This document shows, in pieces, positions 1 through 7,663 of a stretch of DNA of 24,021 bases. Within the stretch, counting starts at the first letter, position 1, and each line of letters opens with the position of its first letter. This stretch comes from Candidatus Omnitrophota bacterium (lineage in GTDB: Bacteria > Hinthialibacterota > Hinthialibacteria > JAKQFZ01). A program made the translations under genes and the position numbers. Location of the stretch: NCBI GenBank assembly GCA_029558215.1, contig JAKQFZ010000626.1:1-24021 (forward strand), given 5' to 3'. A model generated the notes under the pieces. The model had not been told where the DNA came from and made no database searches. It saw nothing but the letters and a program-made list of their open reading frames with translations.

Positions 1-44
1 TGCTTTCGAAGCCTGCGACGCAGTCGAGCTGCGCTGACGTTCAT
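1..44 (-). CDS. Probable ExbD/TolR N-terminus (partial, cut by window start)
   Basis: Only the first 14 codons lie in the window (MNVSAARLRRRLRK), running off its left edge. The ATG at 44-42 overlaps the TGA stop of the upstream tolQ/exbB gene in an ATGA arrangement, which is typical of translational coupling. A short Arg-rich cytoplasmic N-terminus just before a membrane helix is usual in ExbD/TolR proteins, and such a gene normally follows TolQ/ExbB. The identification is therefore by position and charge only; no ExbD domain can be seen. It could also be another member of a Tol/Exb operon. Confidence 0.45.
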   Translation of the reverse strand, partial: MNVSAARLRRRLRK

Positions 45-772
45 GGTGTCTGCTGTTCCTGTTGTTGGCGTCCGGCCCTTCTGAGTATGCTCCGATCCAG
101 ATAACTCGTCAGGCGGGACGCGAAGTCTTCCATCTCTTCCAGTTGCCGTTCGATTCGACGGTTGAGATAGTTGTGACAGACTGCCGCAGGAATCGCCGCG
201 GCCAATCCGGCCACCGTGGTGATCAGAGCCCCTGCGATGCCGGGAGCCACAACAGTCAGATCCGTTGTACCGGCAACTCCCATGTCAGTAAACGCCACCA
301 ACACACCCCAAACGGTACCGAACAGCCCAAGTAACGGCGAGATATGGGCTATCGTTCCCAGTATGCTGATGTATCGATCCATCTGTGAAACCAAGAGTGC
401 AATCTGACGGTCTGCTGCTCGTTGAACCAAATCCACCATGCCTGGCGTCATCGCCAACTTTCCGGTGTCCGGACGCGCGAGCGCGCGAAGCTCCCGATAG
501 ACTTCCGAAAAAATCGAGGCCAGTGGACTCCCTCGGTGTTCCTGCGCCCGCTCATGCGCCAACTGAAAATCGTTGCTGATTGTGTTGAACTCAGCTAGAA
601 ATCTTCGGTTGTTCCACATCGATCGCCAAAACTGGAGAATCTTCAGTCCCGCCACCGCCCACAAAACCACCGAAAAGACTACCAACAGAAGCACTATCAA
701 CTTCCCTATAGGCTCTGTCGTCGTATTGGCTCGCCGCAAAGTGTCCGCCACCCCTGCTTGAACCGTGCTCAT
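41..772 (-). CDS. MotA/TolQ/ExbB-family proton channel protein
   Basis: This is an inner-membrane proton-channel subunit of the TolQ/ExbB type. It uses the proton motive force, together with an ExbD/TolR partner, to energise an envelope process such as outer-membrane constriction or TonB-dependent transport. The 243-residue length is typical. Three hydrophobic segments are visible: one near residues 23-45, one at about 142-164 (LLGLFGTVWGVLVAF) and one at about 178-200 (GIAGALITTVAGLAAAIPA). The last two carry the Gly/Pro-rich family signature, and a long cytoplasmic loop separates them from the first. Start choice is uncertain: the ATG at 772 has no clear ribosome-binding site, while a TTG at 796 in the same frame would add eight residues after a weak AAGG. 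The gene begins about 50 bases after the LysM-protein stop and overlaps the next gene by ATGA, so the three form an operon. TolQ and ExbB cannot be told apart here. Confidence 0.9.
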   Translation of the reverse strand: MSTVQAGVADTLRRANTTTEPIGKLIVLLLVVFSVVLWAVAGLKILQFWRSMWNNRRFLAEFNTISNDFQLAHERAQEHRGSPLASIFSEVYRELRALARPDTGKLAMTPGMVDLVQRAADRQIALLVSQMDRYISILGTIAHISPLLGLFGTVWGVLVAFTDMGVAGTTDLTVVAPGIAGALITTVAGLAAAIPAAVCHNYLNRRIERQLEEMEDFASRLTSYLDRSILRRAGRQQQEQQTP

Positions 773-822
773 TGTCACTAGGCTGCGAATAATCAAGGCT
801 CGAACCTTATCTCTTCAGGCGA

Positions 823-1617
823 TCATCTGCCCGGAATTACTATCTCCTGACCCACTTGGATCTTGGCAGCATCTGTAATGTTGTTCACCCGAATCACTTC
901 ATTGGTCGAAACACCATATTTCTGCGCAATCGCCGAAAGTGTCTCTCCAGGAGCCACTTTGTGAATTGTTCCGGAGGGGTCCGTAGAAACTCCCGAACTG
1001 GTTGGCGCAACCGTATTGTCACTCGACAGTCCTCGGATGATCTTCTCTAAATCACGAAAGGATGTCGAGACCTCGTTTCTCAACGCGTTGATGCTTCCTT
1101 TATTGCGTTCCTCAGAACTTGTTATGTCTTTGGAAAGCTTGGCTTCCAAGTCCCCAAGAGATTTCCTCGTCTGCGCTTGAAAATCAGTCATCTGCTTGCC
1201 CATACCGTCCTGATAGTCCTTCGCTTCTTTCTGAAGACTGTCTTGGGCCCCTTTGAGTTCCGTCTTCAGTACACCTTCAGCCGAGTCAATTCGCGTCTCC
1301 ACTCGTGCCACTCTCGACTTCATATCATCCACTTCTCGGCGCATCTTCAGCACTTCGGCAGAGAGATCTTCTATCGCTGAGTTCATTCGATTCTGATTGT
1401 TCTGTACCAACTCGTTTTGCTTCTTCAGTGTGCTGTAGAGATCCTGCAGGCTCTGTTGGCTCTTGTCACTGGAGCGGTCGTAGTTCTCGTTGAATATCTC
1501 CAGACGCGTTTCCAATACTCCTATCCGCTCTTCGATTCGTCGCAACTGGCCTGTCGCACAGCCAAAACTCGAGCACATCAAGACAATAACTAACGCTTTC
1601 TTCATTGTCGGACGCAT
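823..1617 (-). CDS. Coiled-coil protein with C-terminal LysM domain, exported
   Basis: This is a probable periplasmic or lipid-anchored peptidoglycan-binding protein of 264 residues. The N-terminus has a short hydrophobic signal (KKALVIVLMCSSFGC) in which the Cys after FG may be a lipoprotein Cys, although the lipobox is imperfect. Residues of about 20-200 are charged, Gln/Glu/Lys-rich and heptad-like, which predicts a long coiled coil. The last 46 residues form a LysM domain (HKVAPGETLSAIAQKYGVS, then NxxxAxxIQVGQEIVIPG), known to bind N-acetylglucosamine chains of peptidoglycan. The ATG at 1617 was chosen because GAGGA lies 8 bases upstream; a TTG at 1623 is also in frame. It sits directly before the proton-channel gene, where a Tol-Pal system has CpoB/YbgF and Pal. 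A role linking the motor to peptidoglycan is an inference from this context. Confidence 0.8.
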   Translation of the reverse strand: MRPTMKKALVIVLMCSSFGCATGQLRRIEERIGVLETRLEIFNENYDRSSDKSQQSLQDLYSTLKKQNELVQNNQNRMNSAIEDLSAEVLKMRREVDDMKSRVARVETRIDSAEGVLKTELKGAQDSLQKEAKDYQDGMGKQMTDFQAQTRKSLGDLEAKLSKDITSSEERNKGSINALRNEVSTSFRDLEKIIRGLSSDNTVAPTSSGVSTDPSGTIHKVAPGETLSAIAQKYGVSTNEVIRVNNITDAAKIQVGQEIVIPGR

Positions 1618-1653
1618 CGGCAACTTCCTCTTTTCTGGATAAACTCTCGTGCG

Positions 1654-1714
1654 GGGGGCTCACGCCCCCTTACGATGAACGACCTCTCGAACAGGTGGTC
1701 ACGCCCTTACCACC
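1654..1714 (-). promoter_or_regulatory. Two hairpins in the leader of the LysM-tolQ transcript
   Basis: Read on the minus strand, the leader contains GGTGG with CCACC around an 11-base loop (1714-1694). It then contains a perfect six-pair stem, GGGGGC-GTGA-GCCCCC (1669-1654), whose loop is a GNRA-type tetraloop. The second stem ends 36 bases before the chosen start codon. Both hairpins share the motif TAAGGGxGTGA, so one may be a diverged copy of the other. A role in mRNA stability or translation is possible; nothing here identifies a known riboswitch. Confidence 0.4.
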
Positions 1715-1725
1715 AATCGCATTCT

Positions 1726-1755
1726 CTTATATCACTATCAATAACCAATTTGCAA
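1726..1755 (-). promoter_or_regulatory. Candidate sigma70-type promoter for the LysM-tolQ operon
   Basis: On the minus strand TTGCAA (1755-1750) is followed by an 18-base spacer and TATAAG (1731-1726). The -10 matches the consensus at five of six positions and the -35 at four. It lies about 110 bases upstream of the LysM-protein start in the AT-richest part of the gap after der, which suits a separate promoter for the envelope operon. Confidence 0.45.
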
Positions 1756-2014
1756 GGCTTTTTTGTGAAAAATACTTGCCTCTAAGTGACTAGAAATCTG
1801 AAATCTATGTCTTTTTGGCTCACACGGTTTCGAGCAGGACAGCAACCGTTGCCAATTTTTCTCTCTCTTCTCTTTTCTTCTCCACATCAGACGATCCTCA
1901 CAGTCGGATAATTCAGGCTTGGATGAGACGATTGCGTGCAGTGCAAAAACCGCGATAGACGGCAATGGACTCCGATCTTCCTGTTGTCAGAGTCCGCTTC
2001 TATCCTGTATCACT
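1756..2014. other. Non-coding gap downstream of der, no gene seen
   Basis: This is the rest of the 397-base gap between der and the LysM-protein gene. I see no convincing open reading frame, RNA gene or clear Rho-independent terminator for der here. A weak CGGTT/AACCG inverted repeat near 1825-1850 has a T-run only in the orientation opposite to der transcription. Confidence 0.5.
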
Positions 2015-3358
2015 CTACGAATTCTTGGCTCTCTTACGTCGGCGTTGTTTGAACCGAAGCACAATTGGAGAGCCTTCGAATCCAAAACGCTCATAGATCT
2101 GGTTGAGCAGATACCGTTCATAGGAGAAATGAATGGCGTCCGGCTGGTTGGTTTCAAGTACGAAGGTCGGCGGCGCGACGCGCGCCTGGGAGAGTCGGTA
2201 GAAGATGATCTCTTTCTTTCCATGCGAACTGGGAGGAGGATGGTGTGCGACAACATCATCGAGCAAGTCATTCAGATCCTGAGAGGGTACCTGGCGTCGG
2301 TAACTGGCATATACGGTGTCAATCAAGTCGTAGATCTTCGAGACGCGTTGCCCTGTCAACCCTGAAATCATCATGATCGGCGCGTAAGGGAGAAACTTTA
2401 TTGTGTCCCGAATCTTGTTGATCATTTCTCCGGACGTCTTGTCATCTTTTTCCAGCGTATCCCATTTGTTCGCCAGGATGATACAAGCCTTATTTTCCTT
2501 CTGCGCGAGACCAAAGACATGCGCATCCCCTTCGACCGGTCCTTCTTGGGCGTCCAGCACGAGCAACGCGACCTTGCAGCGATCCAACGACTGCTGCGCC
2601 AGCAGAACGCTGACCCACTCCGCCCCGCGCTCGATCTTTCCTTTTCGCCTGATCCCTGCCGTATCCACAAAGAGGTACTTTTTCCCATCGTGCTCCTTCA
2701 AGACGTCCACCGGATCCCGCGTCGTGCCGGGAGTTGAATCAACGAGAGCGCGCTGTTTGCCCAACAGGCTGTTGAGCAGCGTAGACTTGCCGACATTCGG
2801 GCGGCCGATGATGGCCACGGGTATGGCGTCCTTGTGCTCTTGAAGGCTCTCATCACGGTGCCGAGGAAGCAGCGAAACAATGTGGTCGAGGAGATCGCCT
2901 GTCTCGAGTCCGTGCAGTGCGGAGATTCCGATGACCGGTTCGAATCCCAACCCATAGAAGGCGTGCAGCAGATCTTCCCTGTTGGGATTGTCCACTTTAT
3001 TGACAGCGACAATCACCGGCCTGCCTGTTTTGCGCAGATAAGCAGCAATGGCATATTCATCTGCCGTAGGGCCATCCACAGCGTCGCCCAGAAATACAAC
3101 CAGATCGGATTCTTGTACCGCCTGTTGGATATTTGCCAACATGGACTGCGTGAGGACATCAGCAGCATCGGACACGTAGCCACCGGTGTCAATGAGCGCA
3201 AAAACTCGGTTTCCCCAGGAAACATCACCATAGACCCTGTCGCGAGTGATCCCGGGTTGGTCGAGTACAATGGCCTGCCGGCGTCCAACCAAGCGGTTGA
3301 AGAGTGACGATTTGCCCACATTGGGTCTGCCAACTATAGCGACAATGGGTTTGCCCAT
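2015..3358 (-). CDS. der: Ribosome biogenesis GTPase Der (EngA)
   Basis: Der is an essential cytoplasmic GTPase that binds the 50S subunit during late assembly. The 447-residue protein has the diagnostic two G domains in tandem. The first has GRPNVGKS at residues 10-17, DTGG at 57-60 and NKVD at 120-123. The second has GRPNVGKS at 185-192, DTAG at 232-235 and NKWD at 297-300. A C-terminal KH-like domain (about 350-440) ends in a basic RFKQRRRKRAKNS tail. The start was set at the ATG at 3358 because GAGGAG lies 5 bases upstream; an in-frame ATG ten codons earlier would put that ribosome-binding site inside the gene. Der has no obvious functional link to its neighbours. It is transcribed away from the AsmA-like gene and separated by 397 bases from the next minus-strand gene. 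Confidence 0.97.
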   Translation of the reverse strand: MGKPIVAIVGRPNVGKSSLFNRLVGRRQAIVLDQPGITRDRVYGDVSWGNRVFALIDTGGYVSDAADVLTQSMLANIQQAVQESDLVVFLGDAVDGPTADEYAIAAYLRKTGRPVIVAVNKVDNPNREDLLHAFYGLGFEPVIGISALHGLETGDLLDHIVSLLPRHRDESLQEHKDAIPVAIIGRPNVGKSTLLNSLLGKQRALVDSTPGTTRDPVDVLKEHDGKKYLFVDTAGIRRKGKIERGAEWVSVLLAQQSLDRCKVALLVLDAQEGPVEGDAHVFGLAQKENKACIILANKWDTLEKDDKTSGEMINKIRDTIKFLPYAPIMMISGLTGQRVSKIYDLIDTVYASYRRQVPSQDLNDLLDDVVAHHPPPSSHGKKEIIFYRLSQARVAPPTFVLETNQPDAIHFSYERYLLNQIYERFGFEGSPIVLRFKQRRRKRAKNS

Positions 3359-3467
3359 GGTGACTCCTCGAGATGTCGTGACCAGCACGCCTCAGAACGG
3401 TAGAAGAACACAAAAACGGAAATGACTCAAGAGGGAGTGCATCCAAACACTCTGGGAGAACTACGCC

Positions 3468-3495
3468 TTGACAGATTCCGTAGGAATAATAAACT
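3468..3495 (+). promoter_or_regulatory. Candidate sigma70-type promoter for the AsmA-like gene
   Basis: A perfect TTGACA (3468-3473) is followed after 16 bases by TAAACT (3490-3495), which matches TATAAT at four of six positions. It lies in the divergent gap between der and the AsmA-like gene and implies a 5' leader of roughly 135 bases. Confidence 0.45.
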
Positions 3496-3637
3496 AATCA
3501 TTATCGCCAAGAGCAGGCAAGACTTGGGGATGGCCGGCCGGTTACTCCGGTGTGTTTGAGTTTATTTCGAACGACGACTGTTGTTGGGTCGTCTAACAGC
3601 CAGACGTGTGAGAAAGGATCCTGGTCTTTAGGAGCAA

Positions 3638-6600
3638 ATGACCAAAGCGATATTTGTAAGGCGGGGATTTCACCAGTTCCAGCCGTCTCGACAGCAACCA
3701 AGGCCCTGGAAGCCTATCGTGGTTCTGGCTTTCATCCTGCTGCTTGTCGTGGGGCTGATGCCGGTTCCGTCGTCGCGTTTGGAAAAACGACTTCAGGAGT
3801 CCTTTCAGGAAGCCTTTGGTGGGGCTGCGTCTTTTTCCTCGTGCAGTATCCGACTTCTGCGCGGTGCGAGCATTCGCGACTTCCGTCTCTATACCGACGA
3901 GACCCAACAACAACTGCTTCTGGAATGTTCACGTGTTCGTGTGGGCTACAACCCTGTGTTCTATCCGTTGACAGGTGCTTACGGTCTGTATCTTTCCAAG
4001 CCCCGCCTGATTGTACCCAACGCGGTTGACGGGCAGTTTCAAACGCCCAAGTCTCTCTCAAATGCATTTAAGGGAGATTCAGAAGGAACATCAAATGTTC
4101 CCTCTTTCATCCGCGTGGACGATGCCCGCATCGAATATACATGCATGGTGACTTCGGTTCCCGTATTGGGAGAGGACATTGACATAGCCATCACGCGGCT
4201 GAGAAGCGAAAAGCCCAAGGCGCTGGAATGTCGCGGTCGAGCACTGTGGGCGGGACAAGGCTTGTCCTTTACCTCCGAGGGCACGGTGAATCTGCTTGAG
4301 AAGTCCGCCAGCCTTTCCGGCGTGATCCGACCCGCCACGGGGACGGAGATCTCCGTGAATCTTCTGGGATACAAGACAGCGGGAGAGGTGGTTTCTTCTG
4401 CCACCGAGCAAGGCGCAGGAGAAGACAAAGATTCAGTGCCTACAGGTGCTAACCGGACACAATTCAGCGCCAAGAGCGTTCCATGGACATTGAACGCTTC
4501 GATACTGGAAAGCCTTCTGAGCCTGGATGTAGCCTTGACACCGCAGGAAGGGTTTTTGACGCTTTCAGAAACATTGAAGCCCTCTTTGAAGCAGGGAACG
4601 GGAAGATTCAGGTACGACAGAGCGATGGGGAAGTTTTCCGTTGAGGATTTCACCATCAGTCTGGACAACTACCACGCCACGGCGAATGGAGAATTCGGGC
4701 TGACGGGATACAAGCCGTTTCGACTCAAATTTTCCAGCCAGGATATGCCGTCGGAGGTCATCCGAACCCTTTTGGCACAAAGGCAACCGGAGCTGCCCTT
4801 TGTCTTGGTGAGTGGCATTCTCGGATTCCAGATTGAGTCTTCCGGACTGATGACCAATCCAGCGGGGACATTCTCTCAAGGAAGGCTTGATTGCCAGGGA
4901 TGCACTTTCGAGCATGTTGCAACTGGTTTTCGAATTACCAGCGTATCCGGTGGGATTGACTTCTCTCCCGAAGAGGCTGTTTTTCGGCAGTTGGAGGCAC
5001 GTTACACGGACAGAAAGTTTTCGATAGATGGTTCAGTCAGGGGTGATTCTTACATCTGGGATGATCCCGTGGTTGATGTCAAAGCACAGGGTGAAATCGA
5101 TCTCATGCAGACGGGTAAATTCATCCACGCCCTGATTCCTGCATTCGTCGGAGACACCAAGATCTCCGGCAATGCCCTTTTGGATATTGCAGCTACAGGG
5201 CGTGTCAGCGATCCCAACAGTCTGACTTTTGACGGGAGCGTGGATCTGCAAAATGTAAGTGTTTCCGGTGGTCTTTTCCCAGTTCCCTTCAACCACGTTT
5301 CAGGGCAAGTTGTTTTCCGGGATAACACAATGACCCTGAATGACCTTCAAGCAAGCACGGGAAAGACGACCGTAGCGTTGCAGGGAACCTACAAGCGCGG
5401 AGAGCAGTCGTGGCGGGAAGGGACTGTTGACTTGAAACTTGTCGGAGTTGCCGAAGCAGAGGAAATCTTTCCTGTTCTGCAGCGCAGCATGCCAAAGTAT
5501 TTGGAAGGATACCGAGTTGCAGGACCGTTGGAGTACAATCTCTCTGTCAGTGGCCTGCTGTCGTCAACCGCCGAGAGAACCTGGTCAGGAAATGCTCTCT
5601 TGCAGCAGGGAACTCTTCAGGGTGGAGTGCTCATAGATGCACTCAGCGATGTGACCGCCGAAATCTCCCTGCAGTCCAATCAGATTCAGGAGTTTCTTCT
5701 CCGCTGGAAGCGGGCAAATGTTCCAGGAAGGGTGTCCTATTCACAGAAACAGGGACGACACAGTCTCATCTTTCGATCGGATTCTCAGTTGGAGGAGCTA
5801 AGGCGCTTCGGGCAGAAGTACCTGGGTTGGGATGCTAGAGATTTTCAGCTTGCAGGGAGTGTCTTTTCGGACGTCGAGACGAGTTGGTTGACTGGCGCAT
5901 CGGATCAGGCTTCTGTGAAAGGAAGGATAGATTTCGAGGGATGTCAGGTCGGTCACAAAAATTGGCCTCTGCCTGTGGAGAGTCTGGAGGGGTTGGTCAA
6001 GATAGACGATTCTTCCTTCGTCTCAGACCGTTTGAGTTTCACCAGCGGGAAAGCCTCTGTGGCAATCAAGGCAACGTACAAGAAAGGCTCTTTCAGCATG
6101 GAGTCGCTTGAGAGCGTGCAGTTGGCCGATGTGATGGGCAAGCTGCAACAACTCTATCCGACGCGCTACACAGGATGGTCGGCTGGTGGAGAGATCGGAT
6201 TCACTCTGCAGTCCGAACCACCCCGAGTCGAAGATGGAACTGCCGCCCTGAGAAAGTACGAAGGGGATCTGTCCTTCTATGAAGCTTTTGTCAAGACTGA
6301 TCGAATGGATCAACCCGTGGAGAAGATTCGGGGGATGGTTCATTTCACGCGCAATTCAGCACAAGCGGAAGATCTGGTTTTCGCCTTTGCTGGAACGGAG
6401 GGAACCTGTTCTCTGACCGTTGATGATTTTGATCAGCCCGTTGTGGTGGGAGAAGTGCTGGCGGCAAATCTGGATATCTCCCGACTGCTTGAGATGCTGA
6501 AGTTTCGCTCCATGGCGACACCGCAGAGCAAGCCTCCTGGGCTCCACTTGCAGCGTGTGTCCGGCCTCGTGAAGGCAGACAAATTCAAGTTTTCCAGTCT

Positions 6601-7396
6601 CTCTGGCACAGCGTTGAGCACTCGATTTGAGTGGACAGATCAGGATGAGATTTCTTCTCTGAATCTCCCTGAGATTGCATTTTCAGCTTGGGCGGGAAAT
6701 GCAACGGGCGCGTTCGAAGCAGGGATGAGCGAAAGCAATCTTATCTACTCTGGAACGCTGGAAGCGAATGCCATTTCCCTCAGGGACATGCTTGTGGCCA
6801 TGGGAACCAGCAGCCCGGGTCAGGTGGATGGCGAGTTTGACCTGGTGATCGACTACACTGGGACGGGATTGACTCCGGACGGCTTCGAAGCTCGGGGAGA
6901 GTTTGAGGCACGGAATGTGACTTCGCTTCGACACGATTTCTTTTCGCGTTTGTCAGAAGCCGTGAAACTGGATCTCTTTCGGGAAATCACTTTTGACAGA
7001 GTTTACGCCCCGTTCCTGATCACCAACAAGCGTATCTTTACCGATGACCTTCGTTGGATCGGACGATTCAGCGAGATGCAGTGGAAAGGCTCCATCGGGA
7101 TGGATCAGACTCTCAACTATGACATCAAGGCGGCCATTTCAGCCAGTGGCGCGTCAGGGACAAGCCCAATTGAGGGAACTCCCGCCGGTCCGTTGTTCCG
7201 GTTTCTCACGGCCAAGTCCATTGATCTGAGCCTGACAGGGACACTAAAAGAGCCAAAGTTTGCGGTGCGCCCGCTGAAAACGCTGATCCAGCCCGCCAAA
7301 GATGTCAAAGACATCGTTATCGTGCCTGTTGGCAAAGTGATAAACACCCTGAGAAGTCTTCCTCCGAGCACAAATCGCAAGAGCGCTCCACGTTGA
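3638..7396 (+). CDS. AsmA/YhdP-like envelope protein, 1252 residues
   Basis: This is a large envelope protein of the AsmA-like superfamily, whose members (AsmA, YhdP, TamB) form long beta-rich grooves across the periplasm and are implicated in lipid transport to the outer membrane. It has a basic cytoplasmic N-terminus, one membrane helix at about residues 25-43 (KPIVVLAFILLLVVGLMPV), then more than 1100 residues of repeated short beta-strand segments with patterns such as F-x-G-x-V-x-L. The C-terminal part, about 1090-1240, has AsmA C-terminal features, including a segment on the theme LRHDFFSRLSEAVKLDLF and SLTGTLKEPKFAVRPL. AGGAG stands 3 bases before the ATG at 3638. The gene stands alone, divergent from der. 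Its family is clear at the fold level, but the exact subfamily and cargo are not readable. Confidence 0.75.
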   Translation: MTKAIFVRRGFHQFQPSRQQPRPWKPIVVLAFILLLVVGLMPVPSSRLEKRLQESFQEAFGGAASFSSCSIRLLRGASIRDFRLYTDETQQQLLLECSRVRVGYNPVFYPLTGAYGLYLSKPRLIVPNAVDGQFQTPKSLSNAFKGDSEGTSNVPSFIRVDDARIEYTCMVTSVPVLGEDIDIAITRLRSEKPKALECRGRALWAGQGLSFTSEGTVNLLEKSASLSGVIRPATGTEISVNLLGYKTAGEVVSSATEQGAGEDKDSVPTGANRTQFSAKSVPWTLNASILESLLSLDVALTPQEGFLTLSETLKPSLKQGTGRFRYDRAMGKFSVEDFTISLDNYHATANGEFGLTGYKPFRLKFSSQDMPSEVIRTLLAQRQPELPFVLVSGILGFQIESSGLMTNPAGTFSQGRLDCQGCTFEHVATGFRITSVSGGIDFSPEEAVFRQLEARYTDRKFSIDGSVRGDSYIWDDPVVDVKAQGEIDLMQTGKFIHALIPAFVGDTKISGNALLDIAATGRVSDPNSLTFDGSVDLQNVSVSGGLFPVPFNHVSGQVVFRDNTMTLNDLQASTGKTTVALQGTYKRGEQSWREGTVDLKLVGVAEAEEIFPVLQRSMPKYLEGYRVAGPLEYNLSVSGLLSSTAERTWSGNALLQQGTLQGGVLIDALSDVTAEISLQSNQIQEFLLRWKRANVPGRVSYSQKQGRHSLIFRSDSQLEELRRFGQKYLGWDARDFQLAGSVFSDVETSWLTGASDQASVKGRIDFEGCQVGHKNWPLPVESLEGLVKIDDSSFVSDRLSFTSGKASVAIKATYKKGSFSMESLESVQLADVMGKLQQLYPTRYTGWSAGGEIGFTLQSEPPRVEDGTAALRKYEGDLSFYEAFVKTDRMDQPVEKIRGMVHFTRNSAQAEDLVFAFAGTEGTCSLTVDDFDQPVVVGEVLAANLDISRLLEMLKFRSMATPQSKPPGLHLQRVSGLVKADKFKFSSLSGTALSTRFEWTDQDEISSLNLPEIAFSAWAGNATGAFEAGMSESNLIYSGTLEANAISLRDMLVAMGTSSPGQVDGEFDLVIDYTGTGLTPDGFEARGEFEARNVTSLRHDFFSRLSEAVKLDLFREITFDRVYAPFLITNKRIFTDDLRWIGRFSEMQWKGSIGMDQTLNYDIKAAISASGASGTSPIEGTPAGPLFRFLTAKSIDLSLTGTLKEPKFAVRPLKTLIQPAKDVKDIVIVPVGKVINTLRSLPPSTNRKSAPR

Positions 7397-7607
7397 ACAG
7401 ACCTTACCTTTCGTTCTGCGCTCCCTTGTTCGCATGGTGCCGAACCCCGCTTGTTCTCAAGGGTTGATATGACTGCCCGCATCTACACCCCGTGTCTTTT
7501 GTCGCTCCCGATAGGACTCAGTCCAGAAGAAGCGTGTCATTTGCCAAGCAAGCGTCCCTGAGAGTGTGCAGAGTCCACGCGCCCGAAGGTGCTAACCCGC
7601 TCGGTAT

Positions 7608-7637
7608 TTGACAAAGATTCGGTCAGTCCTTCATAGT
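7608..7637 (+). promoter_or_regulatory. Candidate sigma70-type promoter for the protease gene
   Basis: A perfect TTGACA (7608-7613) is followed after 18 bases by CATAGT (7632-7637), matching four of six -10 positions. It lies just upstream of the protease start at 7664 and would give a leader of about 20 bases. It is among the better promoter matches in the window. Confidence 0.5.
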
Positions 7638-7663
7638 ATCCGAAAACAGAGAGGGAACGAACA

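Noticed and set aside
3359..3388. Ten-codon longer start for der
   Set aside because: The ribosome-binding site GAGGAG would lie inside the gene; Der proteins normally start at MxKPIVAIVGRPNVGKS.
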